64,000 nt of DNA, taken from positions 1 to 64,000 of the forward strand of contig NZ_PPQE01000030.1 of assembly GCF_002901845.1 (NCBI RefSeq), in the 5' to 3' direction. This document shows positions 8,294 through 17,453 of this stretch, one piece after another (the stretch's first letter is position 1; every line of letters begins with the position of its first letter). A program made the position numbers and the translations under genes. The notes beneath the pieces were generated by a model that saw only the letters and a program-made list of their open reading frames with translations, did not search any database and was not told the origin of the DNA. The stretch comes from Staphylococcus hominis subsp. hominis (GTDB lineage: Bacteria; Bacillota; Bacilli; Staphylococcales; Staphylococcaceae).

Positions 8294-9259
8294 TTAAATT
8301 CTTCTAAGTAACAATAAAAAGTATGGAACACCAACAATGGCAATAACTATGCCTACTGGTATATCAAGTGGCGGATGAATACCTCTTGCTAATCCATCAC
8401 TAAATAAAATGAGGATTGCTCCAATTAAACCAGACATCATTATGACGTGAACATGACGATATCCGACGATTTTTCGAGCTATGTGTGGCGCAATTAATCC
8501 AAGAAAACTGATTCCTCCAACTATTGAAATAGATGATCCTGCTAACATCACTGATAAAATCAACAGTATCATTTTAATACGTTTTATTCGTGTACCTAAT
8601 GCTATCGCTATTGAATCTCCTAGGTTTAAGATATCGAGTTGATGACTTAAAGCAATGACGATTGGAATCGTAATAATAAACCAAGGTAAAATTGAATATA
8701 CATTTTCTATCGTATGACCATAGAGACTACCTGTTAACCATATAAGCGCATTATTTGCATCCATGGGATTTCGTATTAGTAAAAATTGTACAATTGCTGT
8801 ACATATAGCACCAATTGCTAAGCCAATTAATGCCAAGGTAGACCCTTTAATATTAAATTGAGATATTAAAAAAGATAAAATTAAACTGATTATTAGTGCA
8901 CCAACAAATGAACCTATAGGTAAAATGATTAAAGGAGCATTAGGAAAAACCATAATAATAATAATCGCTGCTAAACTCGCACCTTTAGTCATTCCAATAA
9001 CATCTGGAGAAGCGAGAGGATTTTTTACTACCCCTTGTATGATTGTTCCTGAAATAGCTAAACTACTTCCTACTATTAATCCTAAAAGTGTTCTAGGTAT
9101 ACGATATTCATTTAGAATAAAATCATCTTGTATCAATAAACTATTTATTACTTTAATGGGATGATACATTGTTGCGCCGACGCATAAGCTAATAAATATA
9201 CTTATGATTAATATAGTAACGACAAGTGCATAACGAATAGCTAATGAGTGGTGTGTCAT
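8294..9259 (-). CDS. htsC: HtsC, ferric-staphyloferrin A ABC transporter permease
   Basis: A 321-residue FecCD/BtuC-type permease, one of the two membrane subunits that import the iron-staphyloferrin A complex (first described as a haem transport system). About ten hydrophobic helices are visible. The family stretch RIPRTLLGLIVGSSLAISGTIIQGVVKNPLASPDVIGM sits near residues 52-90 and the ATPase-contact region GGISFLGLIAPHIARKIVG near 248-266. It overlaps htsB by four bases (ATGA), indicating translational coupling. No ATPase gene is present in the operon; in S. aureus the housekeeping FhuC powers this transporter, and I infer the same here. Confidence 0.92.
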   Translation of the reverse strand: MTHHSLAIRYALVVTILIISIFISLCVGATMYHPIKVINSLLIQDDFILNEYRIPRTLLGLIVGSSLAISGTIIQGVVKNPLASPDVIGMTKGASLAAIIIIMVFPNAPLIILPIGSFVGALIISLILSFLISQFNIKGSTLALIGLAIGAICTAIVQFLLIRNPMDANNALIWLTGSLYGHTIENVYSILPWFIITIPIVIALSHQLDILNLGDSIAIALGTRIKRIKMILLILSVMLAGSSISIVGGISFLGLIAPHIARKIVGYRHVHVIMMSGLIGAILILFSDGLARGIHPPLDIPVGIVIAIVGVPYFLLLLRRI

Positions 9260-10287
9260 ATTCGTTTCACTCTCCTTAAAGTAATAAATAAGAAATAAAA
9301 TGCTCCTATAAATGAAGTAACAATTCCAACTGGTGATTCATAGGGATATGTAATTAAACGACTCAATGTATCAGATAATAACAATAAATTTGCGCCAACT
9401 ATAAATGTTAACGGAATTAAAATGAAGTAATTATGCGGTGCATAACGTTTTACTATATGTGGCACGATTAATCCTATAAATCCAATAGGTCCTACAATAG
9501 AAACAGATGTCCCAGCAAATATAATAACAAGTAATCCGATAATGATTCTTATCACTTCAGTTTTTTGACCTAAACTTTTGGCTAGTGTATCACCTAATTC
9601 CATTATTGTAAGTTGTCTTGCAAATCCAATTAGTATGATAAGTCCCATAAGAATCCAAGGACAAATTATCATTACATCTTTCCATTTCATTCCATTTAAA
9701 GAGCCAACTAACCAAAACATAACAGTAGAATTAGAATCTTCATTAAGTAAAATAATACCTTGTGTAAGACTACTAAAAAACAAATGTACTGCCATTCCTG
9801 CTAAAGCTAATTTCACTGGTGTTATTTTTTTCGTAGAACCAGATAATAAATACACAGTTAACCCACCAATAAATGCCCCAATAAACGCTAAATAGGTTGC
9901 ATAGTTTCCCATCGTAGGCATTAATACTGTCACTAATACGATAATAAATGAAGCACCCGCATTTACCCCAAATATTTGCGGAGATGCTAATGGATTTCTA
10001 GTTATAGATTGCATGAGTAAACCAGCTAGAGCTAAGGCTCCTCCCACAAGTATGCCAACAATCATCCTTGGCATTCTAACATTTTGAATGATAAACGTCT
10101 GCTTGTTTTCAATTGAAGTAAAAAAGTAATGATACATATCTTTAGTTTGAATATTTAAAGTTCCAGTGGCTAAATTAAGATAAGCAAAAATAAAAAGAAG
10201 GCAAACACTCACTGAAAAGGTGAGTGTCATACGCTTCTTGATTGACCTTTTATTAGTAGAAAGACGATTACTTTTTTGTATAGCCAT
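9256..10287 (-). CDS. htsB: HtsB, ferric-staphyloferrin A ABC transporter permease
   Basis: The partner permease of HtsC and also of FecCD type. It has a basic N-terminus (SNRLSTNKRSIKKRM), about ten helices, VRMPRMIVGILVGGALALAGLLMQSITRNPLASPQIFGV in the first third and GPIGFIGLIVPHIVKRY near the C-terminus. I place the start at the ATG at 10287 because GGGTGG lies seven bases before it; the in-frame TTG two codons earlier is too close to that site. This gives 343 residues, the S. aureus length. It begins 13 bases after the htsA stop codon and overlaps htsC. Confidence 0.92.
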   Translation of the reverse strand: MAIQKSNRLSTNKRSIKKRMTLTFSVSVCLLFIFAYLNLATGTLNIQTKDMYHYFFTSIENKQTFIIQNVRMPRMIVGILVGGALALAGLLMQSITRNPLASPQIFGVNAGASFIIVLVTVLMPTMGNYATYLAFIGAFIGGLTVYLLSGSTKKITPVKLALAGMAVHLFFSSLTQGIILLNEDSNSTVMFWLVGSLNGMKWKDVMIICPWILMGLIILIGFARQLTIMELGDTLAKSLGQKTEVIRIIIGLLVIIFAGTSVSIVGPIGFIGLIVPHIVKRYAPHNYFILIPLTFIVGANLLLLSDTLSRLITYPYESPVGIVTSFIGAFYFLFITLRRVKRI

Positions 10288-10299
10288 TGTCAATCCACC

Positions 10300-11298
10300 C
10301 TATTTATTTCTGTCTTTTTTTGAAATTTCTACGATTTCTTTAGCCATTTCTTCTGAAGAGATTAAACCACGTGCGCGGGCCCATGTATCACGATCAACCA
10401 CATCTATTTTATGATTTTTAACTGCATCAAGTTTGTTCCAAATAGGATCTTTTTTCAATTCTTGATAAGAAGATTCATTAGAACTTGCACCATTTGTCAT
10501 AATAAACATGCGTTCTGGATTGATTTCAGATAATGTTTCTGAATTGAGTTGTAAATAAGGTCCTTGTAAATATTTACTTAATCCTTTCGTCACATCTTTA
10601 TTTAATGCTTCTTTAAAACCTAATTCACCTAATAACTGTCCCACATAAGATTCGCTTGGATGCGCTAGTAATCCAGACTTAGAAGCTACAGCTGGAAGTA
10701 CCTTTTCATTTTTATCAAATTGAATCTCTTGTTTATATTGAACTATTTTTTTCTTATGTTCGTCTAAACGTTTGTCACCTTGTTTCTCTTTATTGAGAGA
10801 TTTAGCTATAACTTTAAACGCTTCGATATTTTCATTATAGTCGCCGTCAAAGCTTTTTAATTCTATTGTTGGAGCAATTTTACTTAATTCCTTATAAATT
10901 CCTTTATGTCGATTACTGTCGGCAATAATTAAATCAGGTTTTAATTTACTTATTTCTTCTAAATTTGGTTGTTTACGCGTACCAACAGATGTATAATTTC
11001 CAATTTTATCTCTTAACGGTTTAATCATTCTATTCTTTTTATTATCATCTGCTATTCCTACAGGCTTAACATTCAAAGCTGCTAATGCATCAACAAATGA
11101 GAATTCTAAAGCTACTATTCTCTTAGCACCTTTTGATACCTTAGTTGTACCTAAATCATGCTTAATTTCAATAGTATCTTTAGAAGATGATGTGTGATTA
11201 GATGATTTTGAACCATTGTTACTTACCTTTCCACATGCAGTTATTAATATTAAAGTCAATAATATTGAAATGATTCCAAAAATTGTTGTTCTTTTCAT
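10300..11298 (-). CDS. htsA: HtsA, staphyloferrin A receptor lipoprotein
   Basis: A 332-residue substrate-binding lipoprotein that captures iron-loaded staphyloferrin A at the cell surface. It has a lipoprotein signal peptide with lipobox LITAC, so Cys22 is the lipidated residue. A Ser/Asn-rich tether follows, then a class III binding fold with two lobes ([25 protein letters not shown], then [12 protein letters not shown] and [11 protein letters not shown]). Several arginines and lysines in the second half could contact the citrate groups. Its promoter holds a Fur box, so expression should rise in low iron. It is the first gene of htsABC, next to the sfa synthesis genes. Confidence 0.93.
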   Translation of the reverse strand: MKRTTIFGIISILLTLILITACGKVSNNGSKSSNHTSSSKDTIEIKHDLGTTKVSKGAKRIVALEFSFVDALAALNVKPVGIADDNKKNRMIKPLRDKIGNYTSVGTRKQPNLEEISKLKPDLIIADSNRHKGIYKELSKIAPTIELKSFDGDYNENIEAFKVIAKSLNKEKQGDKRLDEHKKKIVQYKQEIQFDKNEKVLPAVASKSGLLAHPSESYVGQLLGELGFKEALNKDVTKGLSKYLQGPYLQLNSETLSEINPERMFIMTNGASSNESSYQELKKDPIWNKLDAVKNHKIDVVDRDTWARARGLISSEEMAKEIVEISKKDRNK

Positions 11299-11334
11299 GA
11301 TGACACTCCTTAATATGTATTGATGTATATTCTT

Positions 11335-11363
11335 ATTTTAGTGATAACGATTATCATTGTCAA
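11335..11363 (-). promoter_or_regulatory. Fur box embedded in the htsA promoter
   Basis: On the minus strand TTGACA (11358-11363), a 17-base spacer and TAAAAT (11335-11340) make a near-consensus sigma-A promoter. The plus-strand 19-mer at 11343-11361 (GATAACGATTATCATTGTC) matches the Fur consensus GATAATGATAATCATTATC at 16 of 19 positions and covers the spacer and part of the -35 box. Bound Fur would block RNA polymerase directly. Confidence 0.9.
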
Positions 11364-11449
11364 TAAAAAATAAAAAATAGGAATTGACACAGAATTCATT
11401 TTGAATTCGTTGTCTCATCCCGAAAACGTTGACAGCTAACGCATAAAAA

Positions 11450-11478
11450 AATCTGAGACACTATTGTTGTCTCAGATT
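11450..11478 (-). terminator. Terminator of the sfaBC unit
   Basis: AATCTGAGACA pairs with TGTCTCAGATT around a seven-base loop, followed by a run of T on the minus strand. It lies just after the sfaC stop codon and separates the sfa transcript from the htsA promoter. Confidence 0.85.
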
Positions 11479-11490
11479 CTATATAATGAA

Positions 11491-12552
11491 TTATATATTG
11501 TTGGTATGTTTTGATTGATTCAAATTGTTAATACGTTGAGAAATAGCAAGTTCTTCACTATAATACTTTTCCATTCTCTGATGATACATTAGTTGTGATA
11601 GCGCTTCGTATTCTAATGAAAATGGTATGCAATCTCCTACTTTATAGTTAATTTCTTCTTTTAAATCTATCATTAAATGATCACTTGAAGCACCCATAAT
11701 TTCTATTCGATGATTGAGTGGTTTTATTTTTTCAATCACAGTATCAATATATCCTACATCTACAATAGCTTGTAAGTAACTTTCTTTTGTCTTTGTATAC
11801 CTAGGTTTAATTTCAATAATTTCCGCTTCAAGTAATATTGCATTTTGAAATAACTCAGGTATATTTTCATTAGTAGTTGTATCCACACCACGAAATAATG
11901 TTTCTCCTATTCTCAACTCATTAATACATCCTAAATCATATTGTTTTAACAATGGAAGCATACTTGAGTTACCTCCAGAAATAACTTCAAATGATACCCC
12001 TGTTTCGTATTGTACATGGTGAACAAATTGATTTATTTCGTCAATATCATTTAATGTTGGTGCTTTAGACTTAAAACACATGAAATTAAATGCAAGACCT
12101 AAAAGTTTTATATTATTCATTCGTTTTATTTCATTAATATATTCAACTATATGATAAGGTAATACACCTTCACGTTGATCTTTCCAATCAACCATCAATA
12201 TAACTTGATGTTGATTACTCATTTCAGTTGCAATATGATTTAACTGACGTATTGTTACCATTTCTGTTTGAATACTTACGTAACTTTCTTTAATCAAATC
12301 TTCATACTGACGCTTTAAAGGAGATCTCAAAAGTAAAAATTGACAATCTTTTGTAAATTGCTGCGGTATATTTTCTAGTCGAGATTCTGCAAAGTAGTTA
12401 AATCCTACTTTCATTAATCGTTTAATGATATGTTCATCTCCAGCAATACTTTTTATCACAGGTATAATGGCTATATTTTTGCTGTCAAACAACATTTTTA
12501 ATACATGTCCATTATATTCAATCTTTGATAAATTGATTACAATACGAGACAC
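11491..12552 (-). CDS. sfaC: SfaC, PLP-dependent amino-acid racemase for staphyloferrin A
   Basis: A 353-residue fold-type III PLP enzyme of the alanine/ornithine racemase group, thought to supply D-ornithine for the staphyloferrin A backbone. Visible are the N-terminal IAIIPVIKSIAGDEHI, whose lysine should carry the PLP, SGGNSSMLPLL at the phosphate-binding turn, and ELRIGETLFRGVDT. The start is a GTG directly after the TAA of sfaB, with GAGAGGTG just upstream inside sfaB, so translation is coupled. The catalytic C-terminal tyrosine region is less clear to me. It is the last gene of the unit. Confidence 0.9.
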   Translation of the reverse strand: MSRIVINLSKIEYNGHVLKMLFDSKNIAIIPVIKSIAGDEHIIKRLMKVGFNYFAESRLENIPQQFTKDCQFLLLRSPLKRQYEDLIKESYVSIQTEMVTIRQLNHIATEMSNQHQVILMVDWKDQREGVLPYHIVEYINEIKRMNNIKLLGLAFNFMCFKSKAPTLNDIDEINQFVHHVQYETGVSFEVISGGNSSMLPLLKQYDLGCINELRIGETLFRGVDTTTNENIPELFQNAILLEAEIIEIKPRYTKTKESYLQAIVDVGYIDTVIEKIKPLNHRIEIMGASSDHLMIDLKEEINYKVGDCIPFSLEYEALSQLMYHQRMEKYYSEELAISQRINNLNQSKHTNNI

Positions 12553-14310
12553 TTAATTCACCTCTCTTTTTATTGGATTATCTAAACTAATATTCAGATA
12601 TTTTTTCACTTTCTTTTTCATTCTCATTTTCAACAATGCTTTTACTGTAATTGTAGGTCCAAATAAAACTTTTCTTAATGTATCTGCATGAGGCTTAGTA
12701 TCATTAATTGCTACTTCTATTTCTTCTTGAATTATATTAAAAAGTTCTTCTTCTTTTATAAAGTCATACTTTTTAAAATGAAAAATTAATTCTGTCAGTT
12801 GATTTTGAACGACTGCGTGTTGAAATTTCATAATGACTTCTTCAATTGAGTCTGCAAGTAAACTTTTATTTTCCACTTCTATATGCTTTAATTTTTGACT
12901 TAGTGTTTTAATATCTATTCGAGAGCCACCGAGATCTCGCACTATAAATTGTATTTGATACTTTGGTCCTAAATGCACTAGTGTATTTTGCATATGTGCT
13001 TCTAAAGCTATACCATAATCTTGTATTAAAGCTAATAAAGGTGTTACCAGCTGACGAGTATAATTTCGCATAAACTGACGAATGGTATGTTGATTAATGT
13101 CATCATTAATCCATTTAAGGTAACTATCTACTGTGATTTCATTATCTACTACATTTTTATTTACTAATGCACCTGTAACTAATAAAATACCATCATCTTT
13201 TGTAAAAGGTTTTTCACGAATAATACAAGCAAGTTGTCTAGCATCGTCACTGTCTGTTTTAGCAAATAAACCATAGGGCTCAAGTGCAACATCTAATTGT
13301 GTATACTGATTTAATTCACGATGTAATGCTTGACTTAATTTGGGTCCATCAATTGTTGTTTCTGGGGACACTGTTCTAACTGCACTAGTAGCTTGAACAT
13401 TGACTGGTAATTTCACATGATAAGGATGATTGATTAGCGACATTGTTCTAAAAGAAGATGTTGCTTTAGATGGAACCTGAAATGGAGTAGATATCAAAAT
13501 ATAATCTTGTAGCCACTCCTTATATTTATTACGAATAGTATGTTCATATTGCCATGGGTGAACTAAAATGACTTTATAGTCTTTAAGCAAACGTTCTCTA
13601 TCATTCATGAATGTATGTAATTCGTCAATATATTCAGGAATAACCTCATTTAAAATAAACTGAGAATGATCAAAAATGGTTGTAACATTTACATACTCAT
13701 TATGTATTAACATCACTTTCAAATTAATAATCTTTTCAAATTCTGGCGAATAGGTTCTCACTTCTTTCATTGATAAAGGTAATTTTGTTTTAGTAAGTGG
13801 ATGTGTAGGATGACCTTCAAATATTAAGCTTTCAGAATATAGTACGTCATCTATATCATTATCTTTTTTCAACTTTTCTAGCCAAGTAAAAAAATTTAAA
13901 CGTTCTGAGGCATTTATATATTTATCATGTCTTTGAAGATACTCATGACGTGTATCGAATGCTTTATATACTTCAATGAAACTATCTCTGCTATGAATAA
14001 GTTCACTTTTTAAATGGAATGGTATATCAATATGAAAGTCTGTTACTAGTATGTCTAATAGTTTTTCTAGACTATCCACTGATTCTTTATGTTGATGATT
14101 CATATATATTATCGGCCCATCAAATTCATATCGAGATAATGCACTTTCGTATTTATAATGAACGTTTAGAAGCACTTGTTCGAACTCAATCGTTATATAA
14201 TGATTTTCTTTAAAAATGGTAGTTGAATGAGTCCTTATATTTTCCTTTATTAGAGCATTTAACACTCTATATTGCATATTTCTATCTGCATGCTTCCACT
14301 CGTTTAACAT
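12553..14310 (-). CDS. sfaB: SfaB, NIS siderophore synthetase (staphyloferrin A)
   Basis: An IucA/IucC-family NRPS-independent siderophore synthetase. In S. aureus it joins the second citrate to the citryl-D-ornithine made by SfaD, with ATP. Family motifs are visible: EGHPTHPLTKTK near the start of the catalytic domain, VHPWQYEHTI, SFRTMSL, and in the C-terminal half LEAHMQNTLVHLG with IVRDLGGSRID. The start is set at the ATG at 14310 because GGCGGAGG lies eight bases before it (585 residues). The ATG at 14343 has no such site. It abuts sfaC. In S. aureus the exporter gene sfaA precedes sfaB; here only about 210 bases separate it from divergent sfaD. Confidence 0.92.
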   Translation of the reverse strand: MLNEWKHADRNMQYRVLNALIKENIRTHSTTIFKENHYITIEFEQVLLNVHYKYESALSRYEFDGPIIYMNHQHKESVDSLEKLLDILVTDFHIDIPFHLKSELIHSRDSFIEVYKAFDTRHEYLQRHDKYINASERLNFFTWLEKLKKDNDIDDVLYSESLIFEGHPTHPLTKTKLPLSMKEVRTYSPEFEKIINLKVMLIHNEYVNVTTIFDHSQFILNEVIPEYIDELHTFMNDRERLLKDYKVILVHPWQYEHTIRNKYKEWLQDYILISTPFQVPSKATSSFRTMSLINHPYHVKLPVNVQATSAVRTVSPETTIDGPKLSQALHRELNQYTQLDVALEPYGLFAKTDSDDARQLACIIREKPFTKDDGILLVTGALVNKNVVDNEITVDSYLKWINDDINQHTIRQFMRNYTRQLVTPLLALIQDYGIALEAHMQNTLVHLGPKYQIQFIVRDLGGSRIDIKTLSQKLKHIEVENKSLLADSIEEVIMKFQHAVVQNQLTELIFHFKKYDFIKEEELFNIIQEEIEVAINDTKPHADTLRKVLFGPTITVKALLKMRMKKKVKKYLNISLDNPIKREVN

Positions 14311-14523
14311 TTTTAAATCCTCCGCCTTATCATTCGTTTTCATAATTAAGTTTAACTAGTTTAATAATTATAAATTTAATTAAGGGTACTAGCAATGACA
14401 TGAACTTAGAATTTATTAAAATATTGTGTCTTAAATTTAAACTATCTTTTAAAAAGGTTTAATTTTAGAGTTAGATATTATACAAACTATTTATAATTTT
14501 GTAGAATGTGGATGAGGTGTTAT
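14311..14523. promoter_or_regulatory. Divergent sfaB/sfaD control region without an obvious Fur box
   Basis: This AT-rich region must hold the divergent promoters of sfaB and sfaD. I find no 19-mer resembling the Fur consensus and no trace of sfaA coding sequence. TATAAT-like hexamers are present but none has a good -35 partner, so I do not assign promoter coordinates. Confidence 0.5.
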
Positions 14524-16467
14524 ATGAATCAAAATACAACCATTAATAATCATAACTTACAACTTACTAATGAAGAATATGATGTTTATACATATTTAAA
14601 TGAATTTTATCCTGATTTAATCGATCATTTTAAACAATATATTTTAATAGGTAGAGATAAAATTTCTCAACGTCTTATTACATCTTTATATCGTGAAAAC
14701 TTAATACACGCTAAAGATAATAGTCAGATTATTAGACCTACCAAATTAACCGTCTCTATGTTTTCTAAAGATAAAGACGTATTATGTATTCATTTTCCAA
14801 AATCAAATATCGATATTTACAGTCAAATAAAAGGTAGATATGCCTTCGACCGGGTAGATGTGGAAGGCCCCTTTTATATCTTAAAACATCGTAATCACGA
14901 ATATGAAAGAATCCAACATCCAAATGATATTCTAGATTTAATTTTAGCTGAAGCGCCAAAGCTTGATAACGCTGCTAGTGAACAATTTAGAGAAGACTTA
15001 AATAATAGTGCTGCTAATATGATTCTGGCACTAAGTTATCAAGCTAAACATATGCATTCAAACTACGAATCCTTATGGGAATTGATTGCAAAATGTGACG
15101 ATAGTTATTTACGTTCGGAACAATCAGTTATAGAAGGTCATCCCCTTCATCCAGGCGCAAAGCTTCGTAAAGGGATGAGTGCTAAAGAGAATATTCATTA
15201 TAGTTCAGAATACGGTCAAGAAATCCAATTAAAATGTGTATTCATACATAATAGTATAGCAAATGTTCAATCTTTATCTTCAACCTATAATGATACACTT
15301 CACCAATCTTTTCATAAATTATTTACTCACCTTTTAAATAACTATAATAATATAAGAATTGAAGATTATCATTTAATGGTGGTCCATCCTTGGCAATTCG
15401 AACATATTTTACTTAGTCAATATCAACAAGAACTAGATGAACAACTTATTATTCCTATTGATATGACCTTACCTTATTATGCTGGCTTATCATTCAGAAC
15501 ATTAATGCCAAAATATCCTAAACTATTCCCGCATATTAAACTTTCTACAAATGTTCATATTACTGGAGAAATACGGACGCTTTCTGAACAAACAACGCAT
15601 AATGGACCTTTAGTTACTAAAATTGTGAATGATATTTTAAAAAACGACCCTGATTTTCAACCTTATCGCATAGAAACATTAGATGAAATTGCTGGCATTC
15701 ATTTTTATAATTCTAAAGATCATTCAACAATCCAAACTGAACGTAGTGAACAACTGGGAACATTATTTAGAGAAAATATTTATACATTAATCGAAGAAGA
15801 TACAATACCTGTCATACCTTCTAGTCTGGTTGCTTATTATCCAAACAATACTGAACCGCCAATTGAAAGCTTAATAAAACGATATCAACTTACACGTCAA
15901 TTTAAGTCATTTGAAAAAGCGGCTTATGCATGGATTCAAGATTATGCGACTCAATTATTAGGAATAGTTATGCCACTATATGTAAAATATGGAATCGCGC
16001 TAGAGGCACATTTACAAAATTCTATTGCTACATTTAATCAAGACGGTAGTTTAAGTAAAATCTATATTCGAGATTTCGAAGGATTACGTATTGATGAAAC
16101 TCAATTAAACAAAATGGGGTATAAAACATCACATTTCCATAAGAAATCTAGAATTCTTACTCAATCCACTACATCTGTTTTTAATAAAGTATTCTATTCA
16201 ACTGTTCAAAATCATCTAGCTGAATTAATATTAACAATTACTGAAAAAGTAGAAAATATGGATTTTGAAAAAATAATGTGGCATCATATCAGTCATATTA
16301 TTCAAGATATATTAGCTAAGTTGACTGACGTTGATACAGGACGTATACAAAAGATTACTCATACTTTATTTGCTGCAACAATTGATTATAAGTGTGTAAC
16401 CACTATGCGTTTAGAAGATGAAGCACATCATTACACTTATATTAAAGTTAATAATCCACTACATTAA
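14524..16467 (+). CDS. sfaD: SfaD, NIS siderophore synthetase (staphyloferrin A)
   Basis: A second IucA/IucC-family synthetase of 647 residues. In S. aureus SfaD condenses the first citrate with the delta-amine of D-ornithine. The motifs parallel those of SfaB: IEGHPLHPGAKLRKGM, VVHPWQFEHILL, SFRTLMPKYP, then LEAHLQNSIATF and YIRDFEGLRID. The ATG at 14524 is preceded by ATGAGGTG; an in-frame ATG at 14506 lies before this site and is unlikely. It is transcribed divergently from sfaB and ends at a strong terminator. The longer chain compared with SfaB is normal for the pair. Confidence 0.92.
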   Translation: MNQNTTINNHNLQLTNEEYDVYTYLNEFYPDLIDHFKQYILIGRDKISQRLITSLYRENLIHAKDNSQIIRPTKLTVSMFSKDKDVLCIHFPKSNIDIYSQIKGRYAFDRVDVEGPFYILKHRNHEYERIQHPNDILDLILAEAPKLDNAASEQFREDLNNSAANMILALSYQAKHMHSNYESLWELIAKCDDSYLRSEQSVIEGHPLHPGAKLRKGMSAKENIHYSSEYGQEIQLKCVFIHNSIANVQSLSSTYNDTLHQSFHKLFTHLLNNYNNIRIEDYHLMVVHPWQFEHILLSQYQQELDEQLIIPIDMTLPYYAGLSFRTLMPKYPKLFPHIKLSTNVHITGEIRTLSEQTTHNGPLVTKIVNDILKNDPDFQPYRIETLDEIAGIHFYNSKDHSTIQTERSEQLGTLFRENIYTLIEEDTIPVIPSSLVAYYPNNTEPPIESLIKRYQLTRQFKSFEKAAYAWIQDYATQLLGIVMPLYVKYGIALEAHLQNSIATFNQDGSLSKIYIRDFEGLRIDETQLNKMGYKTSHFHKKSRILTQSTTSVFNKVFYSTVQNHLAELILTITEKVENMDFEKIMWHHISHIIQDILAKLTDVDTGRIQKITHTLFAATIDYKCVTTMRLEDEAHHYTYIKVNNPLH

Positions 16468-16477
16468 AATTAAGAAG

Positions 16478-16508
16478 CGGAATAACATTCAATTTGAATG
16501 TTATTCCG
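16478..16508 (+). terminator. Terminator of sfaD
   Basis: CGGAATAACATTCAA pairs with TTTGAATGTTATTCCG in a nearly perfect hairpin 11 bases past the sfaD stop, followed by a T-rich but interrupted tail. Confidence 0.7.
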
Positions 16509-16536
16509 TCTCTTGTTAAAAAATGATATTAACTAT

Positions 16537-16569
16537 AAAAAGACCTTGGAACATTCCAAGGTCTTTTTT
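16537..16569 (-). terminator. Terminator of the amaP-asp23 group
   Basis: AAAAGACCTTGGA (16537-16549) pairs with TCCAAGGTCTTTT around a short loop and has T runs on either strand. It lies nine bases after the asp23 stop codon. Confidence 0.85.
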
Positions 16570-16577
16570 CAATAAGA

Positions 16578-17126
16578 TTATTGTAAATCTGATCTTTCGA
16601 AATTATTGTTGTTGTTATTATTGTTATTGTTGTTGTTATTTTTTTGGTTTTTTTGTGCCCATTCTTTTTTAGTCATTACGTCGTCAACTTGCATGTTAAC
16701 TTCAACAACATCTAAACCAGTAATGTATTTAACTTGTTCTTTAACTAAGTCAGTTACTTTACGGAAGATTTTTGGAGCTGATTCACCATATTCTAAGATG
16801 ACTTTTAAGTCTACAGCCGCTTGTTTTTCACCAACTTCAACAGAAACACCTTGTGTTACGTTGTTACCGCTTGAGAATGCGCTAGAAATACTGTCAGTGA
16901 ATCCGCCTTTCATATCTAAGATACCTCTTACTTCACGAGCAGCGATACCAGCAATTTTTTCGATAACTTCATCAGAGAACGTTAATTTATTTTCAAAATG
17001 TTGTTGATTATTTTGACGTTCTTCTCTGTATTGTTGTGCTTGTTCTTGACGTTCTTCTCTTTCTTTTTCATTTACTCCAGTTTGGTTATTATATGCTTGT
17101 TTAGCTTTGTTATTATCTACAGCCAT
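16578..17126 (-). CDS. asp23: Asp23, alkaline shock protein 23
   Basis: An abundant DUF322/Asp23-family protein of 182 residues, anchored at the membrane by AmaP and linked to cell-envelope homeostasis. The order is a charged, Gln-rich N-terminus (residues 15-45, [17 protein letters not shown]), then the Asp23 core ([27 protein letters not shown], later [19 protein letters not shown] and [11 protein letters not shown]). Near the C-terminus there is a run of 13 consecutive asparagines before FERSDLQ, coded by mixed AAT and AAC codons. The S. aureus protein is about 169 residues, so this tract explains most of the extra length. In S. aureus asp23 is the classic sigma-B marker gene, and a sigma-B-like promoter lies upstream of amaP here. 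Confidence 0.95.
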   Translation of the reverse strand: MAVDNNKAKQAYNNQTGVNEKEREERQEQAQQYREERQNNQQHFENKLTFSDEVIEKIAGIAAREVRGILDMKGGFTDSISSAFSSGNNVTQGVSVEVGEKQAAVDLKVILEYGESAPKIFRKVTDLVKEQVKYITGLDVVEVNMQVDDVMTKKEWAQKNQKNNNNNNNNNNNNNFERSDLQ

Positions 17127-17204
17127 GTGAATTCTCCTTTTTAAATAAAATTTAATTTTTAATACTTAATTTTTTAATTTATATGAATTCTTAAATAATG
17201 AATG

Positions 17205-17441
17205 TTAACTCCATCGATTTAAGAAGTTCATGAAATCTTGTGTACGGTCTTTCATATACCCAACGCCAATTCCGATTAAACATAAAACAATAATTAAAAT
17301 TGTTTTCCAGAACCCTAAAGTCAGGAATAAGATTGCAATAATTAAGAATGCAAAGAAACCTATAATTCGCCATTTATACGACTTTAGGAAGTCGATAATT
17401 TGTTGAGTAGAATCTTGACTATTTTGATTATTATCAGCCAT
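17205..17441 (-). CDS. DUF2273 small membrane protein of the asp23 operon
   Basis: A 78-residue protein with a polar N-terminus (MADNNQNSQDSTQQ) and two adjacent hydrophobic segments at about residues 28-45 and 47-61, ending in YMKDRTQDFMNFLNRW. It belongs to the DUF2273 family, which regularly sits between amaP and asp23 in staphylococci. AGGGAGGG precedes the ATG. A role as a partner of AmaP in holding Asp23 at the membrane is inferred from position only. Confidence 0.88.
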   Translation of the reverse strand: MADNNQNSQDSTQQIIDFLKSYKWRIIGFFAFLIIAILFLTLGFWKTILIIVLCLIGIGVGYMKDRTQDFMNFLNRWS

Positions 17442-17453
17442 GTTATCCCTCCC

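Noticed and set aside
16606-17007. Plus-strand frame opposite asp23 starting with a poly-Leu run
   Set aside because: The Leu run is just the complement of the Asn tract of Asp23.
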